Positions 1 through 8,979 of a DNA stretch of 48,704 nucleotides are shown piece by piece (within the stretch, counting starts at the first letter, position 1; every line of letters starts with the position of its first letter). The position numbers and the translations under genes are program-made. The DNA lies in contig SVHU01000018.1 of the NCBI GenBank assembly GCA_015055625.1, positions 1 through 48,704 on the forward strand. The letters run 5' to 3'. Below the pieces are notes generated by a model. That model searched no databases. It was not told the DNA's origin and saw only the letters and a program-made list of their open reading frames with translations. Source of the stretch: Clostridiales bacterium (GTDB lineage Bacteria > Bacillota > Clostridia > Christensenellales > Pumilibacteraceae).

Positions 1-931
1 TATCGGACAGAGCAAGAGATTCGCCGGCACTGATAAGACCAACAACGCCGTATCTGGAGCCCTGCTCCAAAACATACTTGCCGCCCTTTAAAGCGTCCAA
101 CGTGGTTGCATCGAAGATAAATTCGGCAGGTGCGTTGGTCCAGTTGGGAACATCCTGCGTTGCTCCCGCATTCAAAGTGCCGCTGACCTGAATTTTGCCT
201 CCATTGGCAAGCGCCACTGCAAGTTCTTCTACGGAAGTAACAGTAAAGTCTGGATGCCAAGCATCCTTATCGTACTGATCGCCAAAGCTATCGCTTTCTG
301 CCTCTACCTGTGTTGCGAACAAGTCAAGTCCAAGATTGATGGTAGGAACAGGCGCGTCCTTCTTTGCGTTTGCCTCATTGTCTACCGTTGTAGGCATATA
401 TACTACCATTGTTACAATCTTTTCTTCTTTCGCCAAAAGCTTAATAACGTCGGAATTATAATCCGTATTAAGAGCAGTTGCTGTTGCGTCTACCGCCTCG
501 ATTGCCTGATCTCGCGTATAAGTCTGCGCTCCGTCTACTATTCCGTACTTAATAAAGTCAGAAAGCTTGAAAGCTTCTTCGTTTACGTTTGTAGAACCAA
601 CTTCACTTGCTACGTGAACGCCAAGCTGATACTTAAGAGCAAGACTGCCTTCGTTTACTACCTTAAGCTTTACGACCTCGGTGTGTCCTGGCTCCCAAAG
701 CGCGTCTTTCATAAACACATTAGTATCGCTAGTAACCTGTGTCCAACCACTTTGTCCTTCTTGTTGATAATAAAGTTCAACGTCCAAGTTACCTGCCTTA
801 ATTACGTTGTTAGAACTTGTAACGCTGTCGGTAAACCACGCAAACGTTGTTCCTGCAAACATCGAAAGACATACAACCATGGAAAGAATTGCCATGATTA
901 AAGCTCTTTTAAAGCTTCTTTTCTTTGCCAT
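1..931 (-). CDS. TasA/CalY-like secreted protein, C-terminus cut off by window edge
   Basis: The reading frame is open from an ATG at 931 to the window edge, so about 310 residues are visible and the C-terminus is missing. The protein starts MAKKRSFKRAL, has a hydrophobic segment, then AGTTFAWFTDSVTSSNNVIK. That is the SipW-type signal region and N-terminal strand of the TasA/camelysin family, whose members form cell-surface or biofilm-matrix fibres. The TasA-like part runs to roughly residue 210. It is followed by a sequence with FTVTSVEELAVALANGG, which resembles the start of a beta-helix domain and matches the arrangement of the second TasA-like gene at 11011-12831. A strong ribosome binding site (GGAGGT, complement of 941-946) fixes the start. 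Family assignment is from motif recognition. The surface or biofilm role is inferred. Confidence 0.75.
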   Translation of the reverse strand, partial: MAKKRSFKRALIMAILSMVVCLSMFAGTTFAWFTDSVTSSNNVIKAGNLDVELYYQQEGQSGWTQVTSDTNVFMKDALWEPGHTEVVKLKVVNEGSLALKYQLGVHVASEVGSTNVNEEAFKLSDFIKYGIVDGAQTYTRDQAIEAVDATATALNTDYNSDVIKLLAKEEKIVTMVVYMPTTVDNEANAKKDAPVPTINLGLDLFATQVEAESDSFGDQYDKDAWHPDFTVTSVEELAVALANGGKIQVSGTLNAGATQDVPNWTNAPAEFIFDATTLDALKGGKYVLEQGSRYGVVGLISAGESLALSD

Positions 932-1006
932 TTTTCAATGACCTCCTAAAAAATATTTCTGCGACACGTACACAAATTAATACAATCCACGCACGTATAC
1001 ATAATT

Positions 1007-1036
1007 AATATAACATTTAAAAATAGCTGATGTCAA
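1007..1036 (-). promoter_or_regulatory. Promoter, proximal copy, for TasA-like gene
   Basis: On the minus strand, TTGACA (1031-1036) is followed after 17-18 bases by TTATAT/TATATT (1007-1013). The spacing and -35 match are good. It lies about 75 bp upstream of the ATG at 931. Confidence 0.7.
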
Positions 1037-1116
1037 TTCTTTTAAGCAAAAATCACAAAAAAATATTTCTGCGACACGTACACAAATTAATACAATCCAC
1101 GCACGTATACATAATT

Positions 1117-1146
1117 AATATAACATTTAAAAATAGCTGATGTCAA
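1117..1146 (-). promoter_or_regulatory. Promoter, distal copy, for TasA-like gene
   Basis: This is the identical second copy of the TTGACA / TTATAT promoter (-35 at 1141-1146, -10 at 1117-1123), carried by the second repeat unit. Confidence 0.65.
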
Positions 1147-1285
1147 TTCTTTTAAGCAAAAATCACAAGAATACTGTATGTCTTATGCACCATGCATACT
1201 TTATTATGTTCCGCACATATATTTCTTCATAAAAATGTTCATCATTACAAAGTATTGCTCTTGTTTGAAAAAACGCTTTAAAACG

Positions 1286-1322
1286 CAAGACCGACGTTAT
1301 ATATTTTTTAACGCCAGTCTTG
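1286..1322 (-). terminator. Terminator after the beta-helix lipoprotein gene
   Basis: CAAGAC (1286-1291) pairs with GTCTTG (1317-1322), with an inner CGTTA/TAACG stem. On the minus strand the hairpin is followed by T-rich sequence. It starts 14 bp beyond the stop codon of the gene at 1337-3418. Confidence 0.6.
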
Positions 1323-1336
1323 TGTTTTTGTTTTTA

Positions 1337-3418
1337 TTATTCAGCAATGGGAATTAGAGCCAAAGAGCCGTTGGTAAGCTTTGTTACTTCATAGCCCTCA
1401 ACCATAGAAACAAACTTGGTTGGATCGAGTTCTACACCCTCGCCGGGGAGCGCGAACACTCCGTTGTTGGCAGTTATATTTGAAGCACTCATATTTACTC
1501 TCCATACTTCGTCTTCTTTAGGTTGTGTCTTCAAAGTAATGGGCGAAACAAGATCTAATTCAATATTATTTTCATTTTGTCTAAAAACAGGCGCTTCAGA
1601 AATTACGGCGATACCTTTATTATAAATTGCAGGCCCTAAGATATTTCCTCTTTTAATTCCATTTAATATGATAGGCCCTAAAATATTCACTACACTATCT
1701 TCACGGTTATAAACGCAGTAGGTTGCACTAATAATTCCACCTGAAAGATTTACTGTTCCGTAGTTATCAATACCAATATAATCGTTAGTATTTCCATCAA
1801 TACTTCCGCCCATCATATTGATAGTTCCGCGCACGCTTACTAAAACTCCGTTTTGTAAAACTCCACTATATAGGTTTAACGTTCCTGCAACGAACAGCGA
1901 ATAAGAACCGCCTTTTATTTGTCCTCCATATTGACTAGTATAGATAGAAAGCGAGCCGTCCGTCCATTCTTTTGCGGTTGCCATGCCAACGTATATCGGA
2001 CAACTAATCGACCTCATATCCCAAACGTATCCGTTAAGATCCAGTGATACAGACTTGTTTAGTATTTCGATCGTCCCATTAGTTCCGTCTGCAATATTAG
2101 AGTAAAGCGTAAGTGTTGTGCCGTCACTCCAATTATTAAGCGCTTCGTTAAAATCAGTATAAAACTTTCCGTCCACCCCAGCAACTGCTTTACCTAAAAG
2201 AGCAAGTGAAAGCGAGCCGTCAGCATTTTTTACAACTCCGTACCCATCCACAACTGATACAAACTTTCCGGGGTCTAAAGTTATTCCGGTTTCCGGCTTT
2301 ACAATTACTACTTTGTCGCTTAAGCTGTTTTTAGCTACATTTACTCTCCAACTCATACCCTCACTAGGTTGAGTAAGGATAGTTACAGGCTCAATTACGT
2401 AGATCTCATATTTAGCGCTTTTAAAAATTGGCGAGCCGTCTATAATAACTGTTCCTTTATTGGAAATTGCTGCCGCTGTGCCCTCTAATAATGCGCCATA
2501 TCCTTCCAAATTTTCTTTACCCTCTATTGTGGGGGAGCCCGAAATATTTACTACTCCATTCTTTTGATTTTCAATAGCGGGTCCACCGCAAAGAGTACCA
2601 CCCGAAATATTTAAGATTCCGTAATTACCAACTGCATCAAATAACCCAATCGAAGTATGTCCAATAACTTTTCCGCCCGAAATATTTATTACACCCGTAC
2701 TGGTATTCCCCAAGCCACTTTCTAACGTTCCACTCTTAAGATTTAACGTGCCGAACACCGTTGCAACACCATTTAGACCTTTTATAACACCATTGCTTCC
2801 GCTATCCTGAATAGTAAGTGAACCGGTAGGAACTTCTTCATTACCTACGTAAAATAAGACACCAACAGACGAGCCGTCTAAGACGTGTCCGTTAAGGTCG
2901 AGCGTTACGGACTTATTTAGTATTTCTATATGTTCGAAAATGCTTCCACTTGAAATATCCGAATAAAGTTTCAACGTTGTGCCATCACTCCAATTATTAA
3001 GCGCATCGCTAAAGCTTGTGTAAAACGCATCTCCAATGAGCGCAACCGCTTGCACGTCGCAAAATGTGCAGTTTCCGTCCTCACCTGCTATATGCGCATC
3101 CTTTGCCTCCACTGCGTTCTTATCACACTGGGTGCATTCTACCGCCGTGGTGCAATCGCCGTCGTCCTCATCTGCTGTATGCGCATCCTTTGCCTCGATT
3201 TTAACCTCTCCGCAAAGCTCACACAACAAAGCTGTGGTACAATCGCCGTCATCAGTTGCGGTATGCTCTATCTCTACTTCTCTTACCTCTTCGCAAGTAT
3301 TGCAAATCGTATCGCAATCGCTAGAGTATTTGTGAGAGTGAGTTTCTCCACATCCTGCAAACATTGCAACAGTTACAATAGATGCTAGTAATATAAGTAA
3401 TTTACTCGCTTTTTTCAT
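1337..3418 (-). CDS. Cys-rich beta-helix surface lipoprotein
   Basis: A 693-residue protein with a lipoprotein signal peptide (lipobox ending FAGC, Cys near residue 23), so it is probably anchored to the outer face of the membrane. Residues about 28-122 hold a series of short repeats with paired cysteines of the form GDCTTAxxCxxC and KDAHxA, a pattern seen in many clostridial surface proteins and possibly metal-binding. Two homologous halves of about 270 residues follow (roughly 125-400 and 408-690). Each begins with xALNNWSDGTTLxLYS and continues with turns rich in GTLNLxSG and GVVNISGG, which read as right-handed beta-helix rungs. The ribosome binding site GGAGAA lies just upstream of the ATG. 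The gene has its own promoter and terminator. No catalytic motif was recognised. A ligand-binding or adhesin role is inferred. Confidence 0.7.
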   Translation of the reverse strand: MKKASKLLILLASIVTVAMFAGCGETHSHKYSSDCDTICNTCEEVREVEIEHTATDDGDCTTALLCELCGEVKIEAKDAHTADEDDGDCTTAVECTQCDKNAVEAKDAHIAGEDGNCTFCDVQAVALIGDAFYTSFSDALNNWSDGTTLKLYSDISSGSIFEHIEILNKSVTLDLNGHVLDGSSVGVLFYVGNEEVPTGSLTIQDSGSNGVIKGLNGVATVFGTLNLKSGTLESGLGNTSTGVINISGGKVIGHTSIGLFDAVGNYGILNISGGTLCGGPAIENQKNGVVNISGSPTIEGKENLEGYGALLEGTAAAISNKGTVIIDGSPIFKSAKYEIYVIEPVTILTQPSEGMSWRVNVAKNSLSDKVVIVKPETGITLDPGKFVSVVDGYGVVKNADGSLSLALLGKAVAGVDGKFYTDFNEALNNWSDGTTLTLYSNIADGTNGTIEILNKSVSLDLNGYVWDMRSISCPIYVGMATAKEWTDGSLSIYTSQYGGQIKGGSYSLFVAGTLNLYSGVLQNGVLVSVRGTINMMGGSIDGNTNDYIGIDNYGTVNLSGGIISATYCVYNREDSVVNILGPIILNGIKRGNILGPAIYNKGIAVISEAPVFRQNENNIELDLVSPITLKTQPKEDEVWRVNMSASNITANNGVFALPGEGVELDPTKFVSMVEGYEVTKLTNGSLALIPIAE

Positions 3419-3506
3419 AATTTTCTCCTTTTTTAAGGTTATTGATTTAAGTACAAGTTCCTACTTAAACCACCTTCCCAATTGACCAATTTACTTGGTT
3501 TTCATT

Positions 3507-3535
3507 ATAATAACATACCCAAAATACTTTGTCAA
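3507..3535 (-). promoter_or_regulatory. Promoter of the beta-helix lipoprotein gene
   Basis: On the minus strand, TTGACA (3530-3535), a 17-base spacer and TATTAT (3507-3512) with an extended -10 TG. The intergenic stretch 3419-3737 holds this promoter, the divergent MATE promoter and a repeated TTTCATTATAATAA sequence (about 3500 and 3560). Nothing else was recognised in it. Confidence 0.65.
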
Positions 3536-3639
3536 TAGTTTTTTGAAAATTGTTTTGATTATTTTCATTATAATAATATGGCAAAAACGTAAAGGAAATT
3601 TCTTTAGAAAAGAAATTTGTTGAAAACAACTTGAAATTA

Positions 3640-3668
3640 TTGAAATTTTTTTTAATGAGTGGTACAAT
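3640..3668 (+). promoter_or_regulatory. Promoter of the MATE transporter gene
   Basis: TTGAAA (3640-3645), a 17-base spacer and TACAAT (3663-3668) with an extended -10 TGG. The predicted 5' leader is about 60 bases. Confidence 0.65.
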
Positions 3669-3737
3669 AGTATAATGCAAAAAGGGTAAGCTTTGCTTTA
3701 TCTTATTTTTTTGACTAACCACAAAAGGATTTACATA

Positions 3738-5186
3738 ATGGAACATATCGTTACAGACGAAAGCACAATGAACAAAGTTCAAGCTGACGAACAACCAACA
3801 CTAGGAAAACCCTTGCACCATCCTAAAAAAGCTAGAAGGGATTTTACGTCGGGCAATATTGCTATTCAATTACTTTTATTCGCCCTTCCATTTATGGCGT
3901 CTAACGCATTACAAGTTCTATATAGTACCGTAGATATGATTATTGTTGGAAGGTACGTAGGAGAAGAAGGACTTTCGGCTGTTTCGACCAGTAGTTTGAT
4001 AGTTAACTTTGGCGCGATGATTTGTTTGGGATTTTCTAACGCAGGACAAGTTATGCTTGCTCAGGCGCTAGGCGCAGGCAAACGCAAGGAAATGAATCAA
4101 ATTATAGGAACTTTGTTCATATTCATTTCGGGCATAGCAATAATCTTTACGACTGTATTTATTGCGCTTCATCCACTTCTTCTCTCTCTTGCAAATGCGC
4201 CCAGCGAAGCATACAATATGTCGTGCGAATACCTTATAATATGTTCGGCAGGTCTTATTTTTACCGCAGGATATAATATGGTTTCGGCAGTGCTACGTGG
4301 AATGGGGGATTCGAAACGTCCTTTCCTGTTTATTCTTATCGCTTCCGTTACAAACCTTGTTCTCGACATTATTTTTACAGGTGTTCTTGGTTGGGGTGTA
4401 GCAGGCGCTGCGTGGGCTACAATTATCGGTCAAGCAGTTTCGTTTATTTTCTCGCTATTCTATCTTTATATAAAGCGTGAAAAATTCGGATTTGAGTTCA
4501 ACAAAAAAACTTTTATCCCCAATATGCATTATATGGGTATGATTGCAAAGCTCGGTACTCCAATGGCTATACAATCGGGATTCATTAACCTTTCGATGAT
4601 TGTTGTAAACTCTCTTATCAACAGTGTTGGACTTGTAGCTTCCGCAACCTTTGGAGTTGGTGTAAAAATCGACGATATTGCAAATAAAATTGCTCACGGA
4701 ATACAGTTTGCTGCTGTTCCTATGATAAGCCAAAACATCGGAGCTAAAAACGAAAAACGCGCAAAACAAGTCGTTTATTTTTCTTGGCTATACTCGTTTA
4801 TCCTAACTATAATCTTTATGGTTTTATACGTAACGCTAAACCGTCAATTATTTATGATTTTTACCGACAAGGCAGAAGTTATTAATATGTCAGGCGAGTT
4901 TGTAAAAGCAATACTTTGGATGTTCCCCGCCTTTGCAGTAATGCGTGGAAGCGGTGCGTTTATTCAAGGTATTGGACATACAAAATTGGGTATGGTGCTT
5001 GCAATACTAGACGGCGTTGCGCTAAGAATTGGCTTAAGCTGTTTGTTTGGACTTGCGTTCAGTTGGGGATTCTTTGGATTTGTTCTTGGCTACGCTCTAG
5101 CGCCTTACGGTTACGCTATTCCTAGTATGATCTACTTCCTATCAGAAAAATGGAAAAAGCGCAAATCGGTTGCCGACGAATTATAA
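3738..5186 (+). CDS. MATE family multidrug/metabolite antiporter
   Basis: A 482-residue polytopic membrane protein. After a hydrophilic N-terminal stretch of about 35 residues it reads DFTSGNIAIQLLLFALPFMA and then LYSTVDMIIVGRYVG, the typical first two helices of MATE exporters, with about 12 hydrophobic segments overall. MATE proteins export drugs or metabolites in exchange for Na+ or H+. The ATG at 3738 is chosen because AAAGGA lies 8 bases upstream; an upstream TTG at 3693 lacks a ribosome binding site and would add an unlikely tail. The gene is monocistronic, with its own promoter and terminator. The substrate cannot be read from the sequence. Confidence 0.88.
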   Translation: MEHIVTDESTMNKVQADEQPTLGKPLHHPKKARRDFTSGNIAIQLLLFALPFMASNALQVLYSTVDMIIVGRYVGEEGLSAVSTSSLIVNFGAMICLGFSNAGQVMLAQALGAGKRKEMNQIIGTLFIFISGIAIIFTTVFIALHPLLLSLANAPSEAYNMSCEYLIICSAGLIFTAGYNMVSAVLRGMGDSKRPFLFILIASVTNLVLDIIFTGVLGWGVAGAAWATIIGQAVSFIFSLFYLYIKREKFGFEFNKKTFIPNMHYMGMIAKLGTPMAIQSGFINLSMIVVNSLINSVGLVASATFGVGVKIDDIANKIAHGIQFAAVPMISQNIGAKNEKRAKQVVYFSWLYSFILTIIFMVLYVTLNRQLFMIFTDKAEVINMSGEFVKAILWMFPAFAVMRGSGAFIQGIGHTKLGMVLAILDGVALRIGLSCLFGLAFSWGFFGFVLGYALAPYGYAIPSMIYFLSEKWKKRKSVADEL

Positions 5187-5196
5187 AAACAACAAA

Positions 5197-5238
5197 AAAG
5201 AGTGGACGTTATCCTTTATTTAGGCTGGTTCACTCTTT
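5197..5238 (+). terminator. Terminator of the MATE gene
   Basis: AAAGAGTG (5197-5204) pairs with CACTCTTT (5231-5238), followed by the T-rich tail TATTTTG. The hairpin starts 10 bp after the stop codon. Confidence 0.75.
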
Positions 5239-5248
5239 ATTTTGTCAT

Positions 5249-5300
5249 AAAATCTCATATACGTATATAAAAAACCGCTCCTAACCAATTTTAGGAACGG
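5249..5300. terminator. Palindrome plus bidirectional terminator module
   Basis: AAAATCTC is followed by the 12-bp palindrome ATATACGTATAT (5257-5268), then a hairpin CCGCTCCTAA / TTAGGAACGG (5275-5300) flanked by an A-run and a T-run, so it can stop transcription in both directions. It sits between the convergent MATE and GH88 genes. The hairpin is almost identical to the one at 10959-10985. Confidence 0.8.
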
Positions 5301-5308
5301 CTTTTTGT

Positions 5309-6451
5309 TTACCATATCATAAACTTAGAACCCTTAAGTTTTAAGATTGCTTCTACAAAATAGAAATCACCGTAAATAATGGGAATATGTCTACCCCAAT
5401 TATACGCTTCGCTACCCATTTGTAAGATAGAATCCTCGCTTTCCGACCAATTACACCAATTCTTTTCCATTGCTTTTAGAATATTGATCGACGCGTTGAG
5501 ATACTCTTCGCTTTTCTCTCCGTCTAATATTTTTGCAAGTTCAATAATTCCACAAACTGCTATTGCTCCTGCAGTAGAATCATAATACTCAGGACTGTTT
5601 GGCTGACAAAAATCAATGCGAGGCAACCAGTTAGTTTCTTTTGTTTTAGCAATAAAGTAATCGGCAACTTTTATCGCAGTTTGCAAATATTTATCCTGCT
5701 TTGTGTACATATACGAAAGAGTAAAGCCGTACAATGCCCAGGCATTACCTCTTGACCAACACGAGCCAACGCCATATCCCTGTCCCGGTTTTACCTCTAA
5801 CACCGTATCCGCCTTATTGGGATCGTGCACAACGATATGATTGACCGCTCCATCCTCTCTTACGTGATCGCGCATACTCATATCCGCTTGTTTTATTGCG
5901 ATATTTCTAAATCTTGTATCGCCCATCTCGTTACTTGCCCAATACAGCAACGGCAAATTCATCATGCTGTCAATAATCGTCCAGCCTGCTTTACTTTCTT
6001 TATCGCTGTCATTCCAACAACGGAAAAATCCGCCGATTACGTTATATCTGCTTGCTAAAGTCATTGAAGCAAGTAAAGCGCGGTTTCTGGATTTTCGATT
6101 GCCCGTAAGACGGTAATTTGCTCCGCTTGTAAGATGCCACATAAAGCCTACGTCGTGATGTAGTTTTTCTACGTCGTCAAACGCGCGCTCCAAAATTTCC
6201 TCATTGCGCTCAGCGGAAATTTTATATTCTTCGTTGTTTGTCGCTTCATACATAAGCCACATCAGCCCGCCCCAAAATCCGTTAGTCCACCAATCAATCA
6301 TATTAGATTTGTCGTCGTGCTCTCCGTTTTTTGTAGAATACGGAATTTTATTACGGCTTTTAATTGCGGTAACCGACAATTTTTTATTTAGTTTTTCCCA
6401 TACTTCGTCAATCCAATTTTTATTTTCGCTAATAATTTCTTGATAAGACAT
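5309..6451 (-). CDS. Unsaturated glucuronyl hydrolase, glycoside hydrolase family 88
   Basis: A 380-residue protein without a signal peptide, so cytoplasmic. GH88 enzymes hydrate and cleave the 4,5-unsaturated uronic acid left by polysaccharide lyases, releasing 5-keto-4-deoxyuronate. Family signatures are WWTNGFWGGLMWLMYEAT near residue 54, HDVGFMW with Asp100, DSMMNLPLLYWAS with Asp161, and GSCWSRGNAWALYGF. The two Asp residues correspond to the catalytic pair of the family. It is the last gene of a four-gene operon and starts 21 bp after kduD. Its product is the substrate of KduI, encoded by the first gene. GH105 is a related alternative, but the motifs fit GH88 better. The exact substrate is not determined. 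Confidence 0.88.
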   Translation of the reverse strand: MSYQEIISENKNWIDEVWEKLNKKLSVTAIKSRNKIPYSTKNGEHDDKSNMIDWWTNGFWGGLMWLMYEATNNEEYKISAERNEEILERAFDDVEKLHHDVGFMWHLTSGANYRLTGNRKSRNRALLASMTLASRYNVIGGFFRCWNDSDKESKAGWTIIDSMMNLPLLYWASNEMGDTRFRNIAIKQADMSMRDHVREDGAVNHIVVHDPNKADTVLEVKPGQGYGVGSCWSRGNAWALYGFTLSYMYTKQDKYLQTAIKVADYFIAKTKETNWLPRIDFCQPNSPEYYDSTAGAIAVCGIIELAKILDGEKSEEYLNASINILKAMEKNWCNWSESEDSILQMGSEAYNWGRHIPIIYGDFYFVEAILKLKGSKFMIW

Positions 6452-6472
6452 AAAAATTTCTCCTATTAAAAA

Positions 6473-7270
6473 CTATTTAGGCTGTTTTCCTATATACGCA
6501 AGTATTCCGCCGTCTACGTAAAGAATGTGTCCGTTTACAAAGTCCGACGCCTTGCTTGCAAGAAATACGACAGGCCCTGCAAGGTCTTCGGGCGCGCCCC
6601 ACTTTCCTGCCGGGGTTTTTGAAATAATAAATTTGTCAAACGGATGACGCGAGCCGTCAGGCTGAATTTCTCTGAGAGGCGCTGTTTGCGAGGTTGCAAT
6701 ATATCCCGGGCCAATACCGTTACATTGAATATTATACTCGCCGTACTCGCTTGCAATGTTTTTGGTAAGCATTTTTAGTCCACCCTTTGCCGAAGCGTAT
6801 GCCGATACGGTTTCTCTGCCAAGCTCACTCATCATAGAACAAATATTGATTATTTTTCCACCACCCTTTTTTATCATGGACGGAATAACGGCTTTTGACA
6901 TTATGAACGGCGCGGTAAGGTCGACGTCTATAACTTGCTTAAACTCACTAACTTGCATTTCGTGCATTGGAATTCGTTTTATTATTCCTGCATTATTAAC
7001 CAAAATGTCAATCACGCCTATCTTTTTTTCGATATCGGCTATCATTTGCTGTACAGCCTTTTCGTCAGTTACGTCGCAAACGTATCCCGTTGCGTTTATT
7101 CCGAGCTTTGCGTACTCCTTTAACGCATTATCGACACTTTCCTGTCTTGACGTGTTGAACACAATAGTTGCTCCTGCTTGAGCTAACGCCTGAGCCATTG
7201 CAAAACCGATTCCGTGTCCAGCCCCCGTTACGAGCGCAATCTTTCCTTTCAGTGAAAACATATTTTCCAT
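6473..7270 (-). CDS. kduD: 2-dehydro-3-deoxy-D-gluconate 5-dehydrogenase (KduD-like SDR)
   Basis: A 265-residue classical short-chain dehydrogenase. The nucleotide-binding motif TGAGHGIG spans residues 15-22, NNAG 92-95, and the catalytic Ser145, Tyr158 and Lys162 are present. KduD reduces the KduI product 3-deoxy-D-glycero-2,5-hexodiulosonate to 2-keto-3-deoxygluconate. Alone, the sequence could equally be a gluconate 5-dehydrogenase, but its place in a kduI-GH88 operon favours KduD. It is 15 bp from the upstream gene and 21 bp from GH88. No KDG kinase or aldolase gene is in the window. Confidence 0.85.
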   Translation of the reverse strand: MENMFSLKGKIALVTGAGHGIGFAMAQALAQAGATIVFNTSRQESVDNALKEYAKLGINATGYVCDVTDEKAVQQMIADIEKKIGVIDILVNNAGIIKRIPMHEMQVSEFKQVIDVDLTAPFIMSKAVIPSMIKKGGGKIINICSMMSELGRETVSAYASAKGGLKMLTKNIASEYGEYNIQCNGIGPGYIATSQTAPLREIQPDGSRHPFDKFIISKTPAGKWGAPEDLAGPVVFLASKASDFVNGHILYVDGGILAYIGKQPK

Positions 7271-7285
7271 TTTAATTACCTCTTA

Positions 7286-8962
7286 TTATTGTGGATATAT
7301 TCTAATTTTAACTATTACGTTTTTGTTTCCCGTTGCCATATAGCACTTGTATATACCGTTACGATTTGCAACTTCCATATTCATACTGCAAATAACGTCT
7401 GCCGAGTATTCACATACCCAATCACCGTATTTAACACACACCTTATTATCCTGAGCGCTTATTTGCGAATGAGTTTCACCGTCAAAATCAAACACAGGTA
7501 AAGCAATTCCAACATCGCCGTGTCCTTTTGCTTGCAACATTACACACTCGTCGTTTACCATACAATCAAACTCCACAACCTCACTTTCAAAATTGCAAAC
7601 AAAACCTACTCTTGCGCAGTTCTCGTCCGTTTTTGCCAAACTCAAGCTGTACTTTACTCTATCTTCCGCACCCAAAAACCAACAATCTTGTTTTTTTATT
7701 GCTGGGCATATAGAGAATGCCGTTTGCTCTTTATTTTTACCAAGATTGTAATTGGAATTGTTAGAGGACGGAAAAGGTACTGAAAGACAAATTGCACTCT
7801 CAGCTCCCCTTTTGTGTACTCGTCCCAATCCGCACGCATCGTAACATATATCAGCATTGGTGTCAAACTCCAAGAAATATTCCTTAGTTTTTACAAACGT
7901 TTTGTGGAAATGCTCGGAAGTAATCCAAATTGATGGTTTTTCATTATATTCGCCAGGCAAAATGTTGTCATTACAAAACAAGCTAGCCACGTATAAAAAC
8001 GACGACGCCGTAATCATATATTTATCAAAATAGGCATAATTTTCACACCCGAAAAATGAATCTATCGGAAATCTGTTTTTAACGTGCGAAATAGGTGTTT
8101 TGTTTAGCCACGATTCTAGGTTACTTAATGCAAGTTTTGCTCTTGCTTTAAATTTTTTCGCAAAGCAATCATCGCCATCCTTTTCGTATCGTTGTGCTTC
8201 AAATTCAAATATTGCCGAAAGCCAAGCCTCATTGTGTAAACATTGATTGCTTCTACCGCCAAACGCAAGCTCTCCGTTTACCGATTGCATTTTTAGCGAT
8301 AGTAACCCTGCTTTTTTCAAAACAGCATCTATGGTTTGGTAGTGTCTGCCCTTATACCCTGAGTGCAACAGCAAACTAAACAATCCTCTAGCCACCAGAT
8401 CATACACCATCGGATGATGAACGTCCCCGTCTGCATCCATATACATACCGTTTTCGTCTAACCACTTAAGCTGAGATTCGATTTGTACATCTATAAACTG
8501 TGAAGAATCGCAATGCACAAGTTTTTGTCTAAAAAACTCGCTTACAGCAGAAAACAGAGCCCAATTTTTGACGGGATCGGTTGGATTTTTAGCGTATACG
8601 GTATAAGTTTTTTGAGGATCTATCGTCTTAAGATATCCTTTCCACTTCTCTGTACATTCGCTTTTTACCGCGTTGTTCTTTTCCAACTCCATAATACAGC
8701 ACACAATCTCTCTAACTGAAAAATCATTTGCTGCTTTCTTATTTGGAATGGATTTACAACAAAACTCCATCATCTCGATAAAGATTGGCAATAAATCAAG
8801 CCGTCTTCCATACGATATAAGTATTCCTATATTGGCAGTAAGTCTTGGAAAACCGTGTTCGGTAAGCCCTTCGCTTTTTACTTTGTTAAAATACTGCAAT
8901 ATATGCTCATCCGTATATGCCGAAAGAGTTTTTTCCATTAAGGATAGATATTGAGTATTCAT
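7286..8962 (-). CDS. Predicted alpha/alpha-toroid carbohydrate-active protein of unknown activity
   Basis: A 558-residue protein without a signal peptide. The N-terminal two thirds (to about residue 390) are helical with HHPMVYDLVARGLFS and GELAFGGRSNQCLHNEAW, followed by a beta-rich C-terminal third. That arrangement (alpha/alpha toroid plus beta-sandwich) recalls heparinase II/III-like lyases and some uronate-acting hydrolases. I do not recognise the exact family. It lies between kduI and kduD, with spacings of 17 and 15 bp, so it very likely acts on uronate-containing oligosaccharides. The start at 8962 is chosen because a strong GGAGGGGG lies just upstream (complement of 8966-8973); a longer frame would overlap kduI. 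Function is inferred from context only. Confidence 0.75.
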   Translation of the reverse strand: MNTQYLSLMEKTLSAYTDEHILQYFNKVKSEGLTEHGFPRLTANIGILISYGRRLDLLPIFIEMMEFCCKSIPNKKAANDFSVREIVCCIMELEKNNAVKSECTEKWKGYLKTIDPQKTYTVYAKNPTDPVKNWALFSAVSEFFRQKLVHCDSSQFIDVQIESQLKWLDENGMYMDADGDVHHPMVYDLVARGLFSLLLHSGYKGRHYQTIDAVLKKAGLLSLKMQSVNGELAFGGRSNQCLHNEAWLSAIFEFEAQRYEKDGDDCFAKKFKARAKLALSNLESWLNKTPISHVKNRFPIDSFFGCENYAYFDKYMITASSFLYVASLFCNDNILPGEYNEKPSIWITSEHFHKTFVKTKEYFLEFDTNADICYDACGLGRVHKRGAESAICLSVPFPSSNNSNYNLGKNKEQTAFSICPAIKKQDCWFLGAEDRVKYSLSLAKTDENCARVGFVCNFESEVVEFDCMVNDECVMLQAKGHGDVGIALPVFDFDGETHSQISAQDNKVCVKYGDWVCEYSADVICSMNMEVANRNGIYKCYMATGNKNVIVKIRIYPQ

Positions 8963-8979
8963 CAACCCCCTCCGATTTT

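Larger units (their letters stand above)
948..1168. repeat. Perfect 110-bp tandem duplication carrying a promoter
   Basis: Bases 948-1058 recur without a mismatch at 1058-1168, a period of 110 bp. Each copy contains a consensus-like minus-strand promoter, so the upstream region of the TasA-like gene has two identical promoters in series. The junction shares a short A-run and AATCACAA, a plausible slippage or recombination point. Confidence 0.95.

Noticed and set aside
254..901. A 215-codon plus-strand frame
   Set aside because: It lies antisense to the TasA-like gene, is Cys- and basic-rich with no recognisable motif, and lacks a ribosome binding site; the minus frame is open to the window edge with clear family features.
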